Positions 33,745 to 47,300 of a DNA stretch of 64,000 bases are shown in pieces. The stretch is from Holacanthus passer (lineage: Eukaryota > Chordata > Actinopteri > Pomacanthidae). The notes beneath the pieces are model-generated. The model made no database searches. It was not told the DNA's origin and worked only from the letters and a program-made list of their open reading frames with translations. The translations under genes were made by a program, and so were the position numbers. Numbering within the stretch: position 1 is the stretch's first letter; each line of letters starts with the position of its first letter. Location: positions 2,985,501-3,049,500 of the forward strand of contig JAFREQ010000027.1 of the NCBI GenBank assembly GCA_025331565.1, read 5' to 3'.

Positions 33745-36700
33745 ATGGCGGCCGTGAAGGCGCTGCAGCAGTGGTGCCGGCTCCGGTGTGAGGGCTACCG
33801 GGACGTGTCCATCACCAACATGACCACGTCCTTCAGGGACGGACTGGCCTTCTGCGCCCTCATCCACAAACACAGACCGGATCTCATGTGAGTACCGAAG
33901 CAGCCCGAGTGTTTCCTGGTTGTTGAACATGAGCTGATCAGGGAGGGAGAGTCTCTGACTGAACAGCTGTTTGATGAGACAGATCAAACTTCAGCTTCAC
34001 GGATCTGCAGGAGGAGCAGGAGCTCAGCTGCGGAGCTCAGGGACCAGAGGGGCCCCTGGGCAGCCACACTGGCCCCCAGGAGTTCAGCAGGGGGCCACAG
34101 ATGTGGAATGGTGTCTGCTGGTTTGAACATCTGGACCGGAGAGAAAAAAAGAGCTGAGCATGATCCATTGATTGTCATACTGACTTCACACCGGAAACAT
34201 GACAGCTTTCAATACAGTGTCAATTCAGTTTTATTTACACAGCACCAAATGACATTTCAATTCATCTAGAGCAGGTCTAGACTGTAATCTTTATAATATT
34301 ATTTATGGAGACCCAACAGTTCCCATCATGAGCAGCACGGCGGTGAGGAAGAACTTCCTTTTAACAGGCAGAAACCTCGAACAGAAACAGGTGAAACAGG
34401 TCAACGTCAGGTGAAGGGCAGCACTTTTCTTGTGCTCTGTCTCTCTCTCTGAACGAAGGTAGTCATCATCATCATCATCATCATCATTGTCATCATGTCA
34501 TCATAGTTATTGGTGGCCATTAGCGAAATCAAACTCACTCATGTGGGAGCCACCTAAAGCACAGGTGGGTGTCAATCATTGAGACTTAAAGACCTGAATT
34601 GAGACTTGAAAGCACAACGCTCTCTCAGGTTTCGGCCTGATAAAGTCCTGGATCAGTTCAAAAATAGAACAAGAAGCACTGAAATATTTTACTTTGAAGA
34701 TCCTCTATCTGAATTTCTAAGTGTTCCGATCTGCTTTGCTCGCACTAAAGTTCAAGATGCGAAATCAGAAGTTGTCGAGCAGTTGAACCTGAATCGTCTG
34801 CTTCAACAGCCACATAGCTTTCATACTTAACTACGAGGCCTGTGCATTGAAAGAAGGTGTGAAAAACACTTCACGGCTTTAAAAGGAAAATGTTCAGGTA
34901 TCATTTTAACAGTGTACATATTCTTACAAGTGTCAGTCAAAGTTGCACAAACTTGTTCTGATGTTTTCATCCAGTTTATCGCTGCAACTAAATATGTTGA
35001 TCATTATTGAATGATCTCTTGATTCATTTTTCGTTTAGTCCATAAAATGCAAGAAAACAGGCCCGACAGAGCCCACCAGGAAGTAAAACTTAACTACATT
35101 CAATTTACGATATGAAAAGGAGAATATCAGCAAATCATCAACTTTGAGAAGCAGGAAGCAGTTTATGTTTTTAATTTTTGCTTCAGAAGTCTCTTAAATG
35201 AGTAACTGATTATCAAAATTGTCTTGATTAATTTTCAGCTCATGTCAGCAGGATTCAGCTCATCTCGTCCCTGTGGCCTGTTGTTTACTGTTCTGATTGA
35301 AGTGTGTTATTAGAGCTGAAAATCCAAGTTTTGTTGGAATGTCGTAGAGTTTGTTTTCAGTCTGGTGCCTTGATCAAATGTTTGGATTTCAGTTTTCATA
35401 GGAAGGACATCCCCTTTGTTTTTTTTCCCAGGAACTACCGGGGAATTTTCACCAGGGAATCATGGTTCATATTTTGGACTTGACAGCTGTAAAGTGTTTT
35501 GGCACAACATGGTCTGAATAAGGTCTGCTCATGTCAGGCTTTGGCTTAATTTGTCAGATATTCCAAGGACATGACTCAACATCTCTCGTTGAACTATGGC
35601 CAGTTTCACACACAGACGCCTGGTTTTGTTCCAGAGAGACAGTAGTTCCATTTTAAGAAGAGACACAGCTGCTCCGGTGATTCCAGCTTTTACCTGCAGC
35701 TGAAACAGCGTGGTCCACATTTCCTGTTTACATGGACCGAAACGCTAAATACTGGTTTACTGCTTCGGTGTCCTCGATGTAAACACAGTTCAGTTTCATG
35801 ACACACTGACTGTAAACACATGACACCAAACTTGTGTAATGAACAGATCCGTCACATGTCAGCGTCATGATATATGTTGCTGTTGCTCTGCATGACTAAA
35901 TGACACATGTTGGCTCCAGACCGCTTGTAAACAAATGGATGAGGAAGGGAAGTTGGATCACATGTGTTTTGTTACTCATTTTTTTTTCTCCTCTGTTGCA
36001 GCGACTTTGACTCACTGAAGAAGGAAAATGTCTATGAGAACAACAAACTGGTGAGACATGTTTACAAGCTGCATGTTGACCTCTAAATGTTTTGAATATT
36101 TTGGTTTCTCTAGAGTAGATTTATTAATCCTGGTCCTCCGTCAGTGTTGGTTGGGACTGAAATATTTCCACTGCTGGATGGTTTTTTGTGGAGTTTTAGT
36201 AGCGATAACTATTTTTCTATGAGTGGGCCTCCCTTTTTTGTCAGGTGACGTCATAAACAGTCCAACCAATGGTGTCACACTAATCCACTGACCTACAGGT
36301 GGTGGTTAAGGTGGGGAAGAAGAAGAACAAGACAATAGTGAATGTGGAAGTGAACAATGCTGGATTTGAAAACACTTTCAAAATCAGCTTTGTAAATGTT
36401 TGATGAGGACGGAAAAGCATTCATGACATTTGTTAGACCTGAAGGATAAACACAGTTTTGGTGAGTAACACTGAATGTAAACATGACTTCTGTTTGTTTA
36501 CAAGAAAAACTCCACAAGGCCCCTTTAAACGAAGTCTAAACAGCTGTTGATGGACGGCTGTGAAATTTGGTACAAACATCAACGTCCCCCTCAGGATGAA
36601 GAGTAATACATTCGGTGATCCTCTGACCTTTTATCTAGCGCCATCATCAGGTCAAAATTTGCCCAATACTTTGTTTTATGACCAAATACCTGCAAAACTA

Positions 36701-39700
36701 ATGATATTCCCATCATCCTTTGCTGTGCTTACTGTTTAGTGCTAATTAGCAAAAGTTAGCATGCTAACGCTAAACTAAGATTGTGAGCATGTGCTAACCA
36801 TGTCAGCATGTTAGCATTGACATTGTGAGCATGTTAGCATGTTGACATTAGCATTTAGCTCAAAGCTTAGTCTTGTTTGCAAAATCTGAGTAAAAGATTA
36901 AATTAGTGCTTGATTAATTCATTAATCAAATAATTGATTGACAAGAAGATTAGCTGACAACTATTTAGAAGTAATGCCAGGTTTTTTATTTTTTATTTTA
37001 ATAACTTAGTAAGGAACATAAACACATTTTAATCCTTTTTAAAAAAACATTATAACACACCAAACTGCTCAACACATAAATATTTAAGAACTTTCTTAAA
37101 TAAAATGTCCAAAAGTTAGAAAAGTTTACTGGTTTAAATCAGGAAATATCTGTTAAAAGAATAAATAAACAAGAATCTGACCAAGCTTTTCATGATGACT
37201 TTTCATACTTGACACAATGACTTTTATATAATTGTAAATTAAATATCCTCAAGCGTGAAAGTTAATTTTTGACCAAGGAAGTAGTATTTTGATAAAGTAA
37301 TCTAAAGCTTTCTCAGATGTCATCACTTGATTTAAGACGTCACCCCGTACTCTTGGAAACTGTTACAAAGATTTTCAACTATTTACACATTTAGACACAT
37401 ATAGACCAAATGTTGAATGAATAAAGAAATAACTGATCAGTTAATTGATAATGAAATCAATTGTTAACTGTAGCCATAAATTGCTTATGTGTGTTTCCTG
37501 GCTCTGGATGTTGCTTCAGCACCACATGTTGGGGATCTTTCGAAATCAAAAAGCGTCAGTGTTCAGACACAGTTGAGAGTCTTTGCCAAGTACAGAGTGT
37601 TTCAATCTGGTCTCTTTGACGTTGGCCAGTCTGTTGCATTCTTCACTTTCACTTTCTTCCTGTAGCTTTATCATTGGACTCTGAGCTCAACATCACAAAC
37701 CTGAGCGCTTTAAAGTGAAGTAGAATAAAAACCTAATCTCTCAGTGATTATGTGACACTACTCAGGGTCTTAACTGACACAAAGATGAAACCACAGGTTG
37801 GTTCATACAACAGCAGTAAGAGATTAAAGTACCATAAGGCAGAGCAAAGTAAACAGTGTTTTTATGACTTGATCATCTGATTACGGATTAAGTTGTGCAT
37901 ACGGTGCTTGTCGGCCTGCTTCAGCTTGTTGTTTTTTCCGGTTCAGTGGAATCGCTGAATGTGAATCTAGTTTGGAAATTCCTGAATCCCAAACTACTCT
38001 CTTAACACACAAGGTGTAGATTCAATCTGTGGTCAGAATTCTGCTATTTGAACAAAGCAATTTTATTTAGGCTACGCAAAACGAAGAGATGGATGATAGA
38101 AAAACTTTTATTTTAACAAAGAAAACATGCGTCCACATGGAAAGCACGGGCATCTAAAATCAAATGTCAGGCACTCAGATAGACAATAAAAATAAAAAGA
38201 AAGTGAACATAATTGAAGGCTTTTTAAAAAGGGATCAACATGTCAGCATTCTTGCTTTCCTGTGTTAAAACACACTGACTTTGGCATAAACTCTCAAAAA
38301 AGTTACCAATTCTAAAAGAAGACCTTGTTAAAATAAAGCTGAAATTAAAAAAAAAAAAAGAGACACTCTACAGTTTTTTTTCCAACTTTCTCTCCTCTTG
38401 AAAACTAACATCAAGCATTAAATGTCTTGCATAAAGAAAGTTTTTCATTGGGGTGTCACAAGGTCACACTGTGCTTTTTATGTGATTTATTGTTCCGTTT
38501 CCATCTTTGGCTCCTCGGTCTAAATTCTAAAAATCCACCCTGAGCTTCATCTGTTTTGTTGGATAACGTCGATGTTATTTGCAGGCGTTCAGGGTTGCGG
38601 AGGAGGAGTTGGGGATTCCAGCTCTGTTGGATGCAGAGGACATGGTGGCTCTCAAGGTTCCTGACCGTCTCAGTATCCTGACCTACGTCTCCCAGTATTA
38701 CAACTACTTCCATGGACGCTCCCCGAGTGAGTATCAGTGTCTCGCACAGTGTCCCTCCCTTTGTCTCCTCCTTCCTGTCTCATCTCTTCTTACATTTATG
38801 TGTTTGCTGCAGTCGGTGGTATGGGAGGTATAAAGCGCCCAGCTGATGGCCCCACAGAGGAGCCGCCTGGGAAGAAGAACCAGGCGGTGACGTCTAAGGT
38901 GTTTCCCTCTTCCAAACCTGCGAGAGAGAACAGCCCTCCACCCTCCTCCAAAATCACCAGGCCCTCTCCTTCCCCCAAACAAACCAGACATGCCACACAG
39001 GTAACCTTCACCACCTGAGTACTTTACTAAGTTATGAATCACATTTGAGAGTCCAGAAAGTGTTTCACTGATGAGAAATGTGGAACTTTGTCAATCCAAA
39101 GATGACATTTAAGATGACCCAAATACTGACAAAGATCTGTTGTTGTGTTTGTACCAAACTGCTATTGCAACACAAAAACCCCACGTTGCCTCAGATCAGT
39201 TACAGCAAATACAGCAACAGACTCATCGTCCTGAATGAAGTTGTTATTTCCACCTCATTAAACCTCTCTCTCCCTCTCTACCTCTTCCAGGAAGAAAAAT
39301 CCCATCAGACAGGCACCCTGAGTAACAAGTGTGTGGTGTGTAACAAGCACGTTCACCTGGTGCAGCGACATCTAGTGGACGGGAAGCTCTATCACAGGAG
39401 CTGTGCGAAGTAAGGAGCCGCATAAATTAATTTCATCACAACTGATCCTTATAATCTACGCAGTCTAGAACGTGCCACCAGAGTGATTACAGGTGGTTTT
39501 AGTTTTTAATTAAAGTCAGCTAATGAATTGATAAATCTAAAAAAGCAATCATAAAATGATTAATTGAATTTACATTTAAATTATGCATTAAAAGAGTCCA
39601 CTCCACCAATTCAGCACTGCAGACCCACAATGGACAGTTTAGACAGTCCAAACTTTTTAGGAATCAGGGTTGTGTACACAGACTATGATATATATATATA

Positions 39701-42700
39701 TATATAATCAACAGAACAAATATTTTATTTTTGTATTTCCATTTACCTGTGCCCTATTTATTATATTATCCACTAGTATTATTATATGTAATCATGTCGC
39801 AGCTCATTTGTCTCCTGCTCTAAGATGTGCAGTTTACATTTCACTATCACTTTAGTTTAAAGAATAATATGATGCACTTTTGTAAGTTACAAATAATTCT
39901 GATTCTGACTCATTGCAAAGGCTGTTTTTGCCTGATTTATGAGAAAATTGATGAATTCTGAGCTGTAGACACAGTGAATTAAAAAAAAAAAATCTGTGAA
40001 AAATTTGTGATGTCGTCTTTAACTCTATGCCCCCAAAGTATAAGGCAACATCATATTCATGCTAAACATAAATCACAACTCAACTCTCGGCTGAATGGAA
40101 AGTTCTGTTTCATTCTTCCTGACCTCCACAGACTGGAAATCCAAGTATTACACACTGTCTGAGGCATCATCCAGCGTTCATACAACAACAACAGCTGTTA
40201 AACTCTGACCCTCTCTCTGAAATGTGCAGGAATAAGAGTCACGTATACTTTCTGTCTTTCAGGTTACTGTCGCCGACAAACACAACGGCACCTTTCAGAG
40301 ATTTATCCACAAACACCCCTGTTTCCAAATTCACTCCTCTGCCAGACTCCACTAAAACCATCACAAATACTCCCACTTACACCCCCTCCAGACTGGGACC
40401 AACATGGCTGACGGAGAAACCCAGCACCCCACCCAGCTCCTACCGCACTCCGTCTCCTTCCCGGCCCGCTTCGAGTCTGTCTCCTGCCGCCAAAGAGAGT
40501 CCGACATCTTCAGCCTCCAAACCCGCAGCTTCACGGACTACCTTTGAATCTGCCTTCACCACGACCACTTCTTCCAACACCAGGCCGACTCCGGCTCCTC
40601 GAACCTCAACCACGGCGGCCAAGACGCTGCAGTCCAAGCTCAAGTTCTTCCAATCAGATAAGAGTGCGAGTGATGATGAGAAAAAGACTACAATCACCAA
40701 CATCGACTTGAACAAAAAGACTACAACCACCAACACTGACTTAAATAAAAAGACTACAACCACCAACATCGACTTGAACAAAAAGACTACAACCACCAAC
40801 ACTGACTTAAATAAAAAGACTACAACCACCAACATCGACTTGAACAAAAAGACTACAACCACCAACATCGACTTGAACAAAAAGACTACAACCCCCAACA
40901 TTGACCTGAATAAAAAAACTACAACCACCAACATCGACCTGAACAAAAAAACTACAACCGTCAACTTTGACTTAAATAAAAAGACTCCAACCGCCAACAT
41001 TGACGTAAACAAAGGTTCAAATGTGACTGGTAAGGCCCAGCAGGCCGCAGCAGGTCAGCCTGTGACTGTGGTTGTGAATTTGAGTGGTGTTGGCGGAAAG
41101 GAAGCGAACGTGAGCTTGAACACAGGTGTGGAGAAAGCTAAAGCTTCTGGTGGAGCAGGTGGAGATTCGGGAAAAGTGGGTGAGACCAGTAAGACGAAAG
41201 CATCAGCAGCCGCCTTCATCTCCAAGAAACTGGCTGAGGAGAACAACAATGACAACAGCAAGCCGTCGTGGACGACTGTAGCACTGAAGAAAACTGACAA
41301 GTAAGACATCCAACCACATTCACACCCACATATGTAACTAGGTTTTACGAAACCTTGCTTTGGCCTGACCTCTACTGGTGAATAACAGCATTTAATAGTA
41401 CTTCACCTCTGAGCAGGCCTTCTCAAGTCGAGACTCCGAAGAAGGAGCCGGAGGGTGTCAGAGGGAGAGTGAAGCTGAGGGCAGACCCGTCGCTCCTCGC
41501 TGACCTGCAGACTCCGGACACCCCGTGTCCTGCTCCCACCCCGGCCAGCAGGACTGGACTCAGAGCCAGGACTCCAGACAGAGGAGCCTCAAAACCCAGT
41601 GGTGCATCACCCAACACCTCAGGTCAAACTCACACACTTTGTATTCTGTTATACCAGCTGCTCTATTTACAGCGTTTGTGTGGATCTATGAATTTCCTGA
41701 TGTCAGCAAAGAGTTTGTTTCAAGTGGAGCAGCCCCACTGAAAACACTGAGGTATCATGTACATATGAGGAAGTGATGGTGGGGATTGCCATTATGGTTG
41801 AAAATGTTCATCATACCATTGGGTATATTCTGATATCGACATATGATATAGCAATGACATAAAAAGGGATGAAACTGATGTGTTGTATTACATTGGATGA
41901 AACTCATATGTTTATACAGCATACGTTTGTAGAACAATAATATCTTTCATCACCACAATGTTCCCTTGTCAAAAAGATTAAAACAAAATAGGCCACCAAA
42001 CAAACTAAATTATCTAAGTTCAGTTTGGAAAGTGGAAAGAAAAATCTTCAAATTGAAGCAAAATAATCACATCAATTTGATATAACTCATCAAAGTCACA
42101 TGCGTGGATATGAGATATATTTCAAGGATCTGGGAAGTTTTACAAATTTGAAATCCTCATGGTTAAAAATTATAAATACAGACAATAAAAAACATACTTT
42201 GTTAACAGTTCAAGTGTCCTGTCAGTAGCTTTTCAGAGCTCAACCTGCATCTCATGTTCTTCTTCTGCTAAATACTACACTGTACAACCTCCATTCCAAA
42301 AATGATGGGATACAAATATTAACAGAATGCAATCATTTGCATACGAACTGTGTTTACAGACAAAACTGCTCCTGAGTCCATGTATTAATCTCCTTTACAC
42401 AATCATGTGTTCACAAAGTGGTGAACCTCTCTCCATCCTTGCTTGTGAACGACTGAATCTTTTGAGGTTATTCTAACCATAACTGTTGCCCAACCAAGAA
42501 TGTTGTTGGGCTGCACGTCTGCACGTGCTCAGTACCGATCGAAGCTGAAAATGAAATCGTTAAAGGTTTATATGATTTCTTTCTTCTCAACAGCATCAGA
42601 GAATGAGTCTCCTGCAGACTGGAGGTCGATGCTCAAACCTGTCTCCAAGTAAGATTTATTTTACTTTGACTCGTCCTGTTTTGTCACCACATTCTATGTT

Positions 42701-44345
42701 TCCTGTTAATTCCTTGCCCTCGCTGGCTCAGCTCCTGATTCCATCCCTCCAGCAGGGTGTATCTGTACGTGGGCGAGCTCACAGCTTATCGACATCACCA
42801 AGCGTTCACTGTATGACTTCTTTTTTCTCCCGATGTCCTGACCATCCATCCATCCATCCATCCATCCTTTGATCCAGTCTTTCATCCATCTCTCCAACCA
42901 ATCCTCCCGCAGGAAGCCTGTACCTGCTGCTCCTCCAAATGCTCGGCCATCATTTGTAGTCGGAGCTTTCGGTCTCTCCTCTTCCGCCACATGCATGTGA
43001 GCCCCAAATGGTGTCAAGACTGAGTAGAGTCCTCCGTGGTGCAACATATGCTCAGTGCTCAGAGTTCCTTCCCCCAGATGACCTTTTCCTCCCACTCTCA
43101 TGAATCATATCCGTGGCAAGGCAGAAAAGGGACGACTTGTAGGAGCAGATAAATTGACTTTAATTAAATTCTGTCTCTCTTTTTCTCTTCTCCTGCTCGT
43201 TCTCCATCCATCCACAGACCGGCCGGTCCTTCACAGTCCTCTCCTAATCCCTGGACTAATGGAAGGTCACAGGCTTCAGAGGCTTCTGTCAGGCCTTCTC
43301 CCACCTCTCTTCTCCCCAGCCCGAGCATTTCTGTCACTCCACCAGCAACAATAGGTAACACGGTCGCCTGTGTTGTAATGTCGCTCTGTTTAAATATGAT
43401 TTGAACAAAAAAAATCTGCACATTTCTATCTTGTTCCCTATTCTTGAAAATGTTTCTACAACAAATGGTCTTCCTAAAGATTACCTTAATATGAACGAGA
43501 GGGTTTTTTCCCTCTTTTGTCTTTCGTTTATTAATCGTTTTCATTCTATTTCAGGATCCTTGAATGGTCAAGGAGACCAAACTGCAAACGGTACCAAGTC
43601 AGAGTCAAAGATTCCCAAGGTACTGAACCTCCGACGGAAAATAAGTTTGCTTTAGCTTCCATTGTGTCATTTTAAATTGAATCCCTTTGAGGTTTTTATT
43701 TTTGGTTAAAAAAAAAAAAAGATGTCACCTTGAGCCAGAGCTTGTCAATCATCCATATATCCTGTATACAGCTGTAGTATCACTGTATAAACTCATGTAA
43801 CAGTAGTAGTTGTAACGCAGAGTAGAAGTGATGTGTGCCAAAACCAAAACTATAGGAAAACTAAGGAGCTAATAAATAAAAGGAGCTGGTGACAGATATT
43901 TAGAGGAATAAAATCAATCAGGTTTTTCCTTTTTCTCTTTTAACCAAACTTTTTACGCTCCTTTTTAATTATTTAACTAAACTATTATTTCTTAATACAG
44001 TCATTTATATGTTTTACTCTTCTGATCTGGCTCCTCGCTAAGATGTAAGATGTCATTTAACAAAGGCACTGGGATCACTGAGTAATGCGCACCTTGATCT
44101 TCATTTTGCGTGTGTGTGTGTTACTTGCGTAGACTAAGCCCGACTACATTATGAAAGAGGACATCATAAAGGAGCTGCAGGAGATTGAAGATAATTTGAA
44201 CGAGTTGGAAAAGAGGGGAGTGGAGCTGGAGGTGAAGCTCCGCAGCAGTGAAGAAGGTGAGATTAACACACATGAACTATATGAACCTCTTCTTTAGTGA
44301 GTAGTGAAAAAAGGCTGATTTAGAGGAAGGAGTGTATGTGGGATT

Positions 44346-44377
<32 letters not shown>

Positions 44378-47300
44378 CAGAGGGTGAAGATGACTCTGTC
44401 ATGGACGGCCTCATGGTTGAGTGGTTCAACTTGATCAGGAACAAGCAGGTGGCCATGCGCCGGGAGTCTGAACTGGTCTACATGTGAGTACACACACACA
44501 CACACATACACACTTAGAAAAGGGGCATGCCACTATTTAGCGATTAGTGAAACAGACTTGTGGCCAGAAGGTTGACAGTTTGAATTCCCAGTGTCCTCCC
44601 ACCTCCGTCCCACAGCGGGACGTCCTGGAACAAGACAGCCCACCCCCCCACCGGCTGCAGTGGACAGAGAAGTGAAGCAGGATGCTGCTCAACAGCACGC
44701 ACACACTGCAATTACTCCTTTCATAAATTAATGTTGAACCTCTATCTCATGCATGACAACAAATTTTCTCGAATGAAAAAGAGAAAAATGTCTGTATTTG
44801 AATTCAGATCTGCATTGAAATACAGTGTTAGAGGTCACTGGGATTTGTGGATTGTAAGTGGGTACAGTAGAAGGATTTTGTTTCGGGTGAGATGGACACT
44901 GAGCTCGTGACCACTGACTTATGGCCATTTAAAGCTGCTCTAATCAATGTTTTATGTTAAATGGATGTGTAATGTGAAAGGGGTCGCTCGTAGTGACCGG
45001 CCTTCACACCTGAGTGTTTTAGTGTGTTTCAGCTTATTGCTTTGGTTTTGCTTCACTCTCATCAGCATCATTTCCTGTCTCATAAAGCCACTGTGCACTT
45101 CCTGCTCAGCACCAAACTGTAGACTGACAAAGTTAGCGACAAGCCAAAAGAAGAGTGAATAATGAACCAGGTGGTGTCAAATAAATTAGATTTTTACAGT
45201 TTGTAATTATATTTTCCATAATTATCAATTTATGTCAAATAGAACAAGCCTACAAGAATTTGGTAAAAGTTATATGACAATTTTATGGAATATCAAAAGC
45301 AAATGTTTTTGTTGAACACATAATATCATTGGTGTAGTTGTGTGGCAGAATAATCTTAATCAATGTCCCAAATGTATGTAATGTACTTAATAGCTTTTTG
45401 CCAAAGCTATCAATGGCATCTCAAGGAAAATGTGTTTAGAATATGAAATGTGTTCATATGAATAGATAAGTGTCGGACAAAGATGTTTTAAGACCATTTT
45501 CATCATGTGTAGTGGAAGAACCCAGGACCTGGAGGAGCAGCAGCCCAGTGTTGAACAGGAGCTCAGGAGACTGATGGAAAAACCAGGTGAGGGTTTTGGG
45601 AGGGAAACCGATTCAACACGAGACACAACATGAAGCAGATCAACTTCTCAGACTGAAACGTGTTTGTGTTTGAGCAGAACGTCTGAAAACAAGCTGGGAT
45701 CGGAAGAGAGAAGAGCAGCTGATCGCCAAACTGTTGGAGATCGTCAATGACAGAAACGCCATCATAGAGGGTCTGGATGAGGACAGACTCAGGTGTGTAC
45801 ACGACGGATGACAACCGATCAGATTCAGACATAACATTAAATGAAAAATTGTATATAGTGTATGAAATTCAGGGTTTTAGGATGTTAACATACATATTGA
45901 GTCAACAGTGAAGATAGTGTAGATGGGAGCCTGAGAGTCAGAGACTTCACTCACTGACTGCAAACGATTTCACTTATTAAACATGACAATTTGGTTAATT
46001 TCTCATGATGCACATTAGTCCTCTGAAATTGGATAAAAAAGGTCTGTGATTCCTTCACTTCTCGTTGATGATGTAAACCCTTAAAATTATAGCTGAACTC
46101 CAGCACTTCAACCTTATAGTACGACTCAAACTATTGTTTTATTGATCAATGACAAATTTATATAACTGTGAAGTTGTGTATTGAGTAAAAATGGCAGTAC
46201 AAACTGTGTACAGCTTCTGAAATGTTAGAGTGACGCAATGTTGTTAGTGTCAGCCTCATGGTCATTGTTTAAATACAATTTACTCGAGTGCTACAGTACT
46301 GGAGTAATCTAGTACTTACAGATTCCACTGTATGTATAAATACAGTAAATGTGGGCTCACAGGTTCGAACTGCTGTTAATCCGCTTTGTGGGCTTCATTT
46401 TCTCAGGGAGGAAGAGGAGGACGAGGAGCTAAACAAGATGATGAAGACTTTCAGTGAGTGTCTGTGCCACCTCCACAGGCCGACTGACCCCCCTCCGCTC
46501 TGTTCATTAGTTATCTCAACCCCGGTGTCACTGCAACTTAGTTGGCTTATAAATTATCCAATTGAGGACTTCCATCATGGACGCCTCTAATTGAAGTAGA
46601 TAGAATTCTCATTGTGGTTTATGGAAGTGTGTGTGTGTGTGTGTGTGTGTGTGAGCATGTGTGCGAATGTGCTGCATTTTTAAGGGTGCCACTGGGCGAT
46701 GTTTTCATCTCATTTGATCTAATGACTGCTAATGGAAAAAGCATCAAACAAAATGCTCCCCCTCTTTTTGTCGGCAGCGTTCCTATTAGACAAATGGATA
46801 ATGTAGCTGGTTAATTTGACCCTCTGATAGAATAGAGTTAAAGTCGGCTTCATTTGCAATTCATGACCGGGAAAGCAGGGCTGAAATTGAGGAGATTTAT
46901 TGAACTTCAGTGAAAGGTCGTTATGCTACAGCAAATGAATGTCGACCGTGGGCTAAAGACTAGCCATTTCAATTTAATGTATTCATAAAGTTAATGCCAA
47001 AGTTTCACAGTTCATTCCCACTCGGAGTCATGTGATAGTTTACACACATGTCGTATCACATAAGATAGATTCCACTTTATTCCACCACCACAGGAAATGG
47101 TGTTTGTTAAAACCTTGCAACTCAACAGGTAAACTTTCTACATCAGTCCACTAAATTCATTAAATTAATGTGACAGTGCTTCTGCTTTATAAACTCCCAC
47201 TGGTGAAATCCAGTTTACTGACAAGAAACAGAAACGAGAAACGTCTGTGGTATAAGCGCAATGATACATGCAGAAGTGCACTGATGTAAAATACTAATGG

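Noticed and set aside
39914..39961. CKGC-like string as the missing second LIM zinc site
   Set aside because: No acceptor before it, a stop follows within 15 codons and no donor; chance CxxC.
40681..41010. Regular 33-bp repeats resembling a CRISPR array
   Set aside because: Units are contiguous without spacers, coding in frame, in a vertebrate gene.
40440..41012. Minus-strand ORF of 190 aa with a VVVFLFKSML-type repeat
   Set aside because: It is the antisense of the micall2 coding minisatellite and exists only because the repeat is open on both strands.
44565..44590. B-box-like GGTTGACAGTTTGAATTCC as a tRNA gene
   Set aside because: No cloverleaf can be formed from the surrounding bases; better explained as a SINE remnant.
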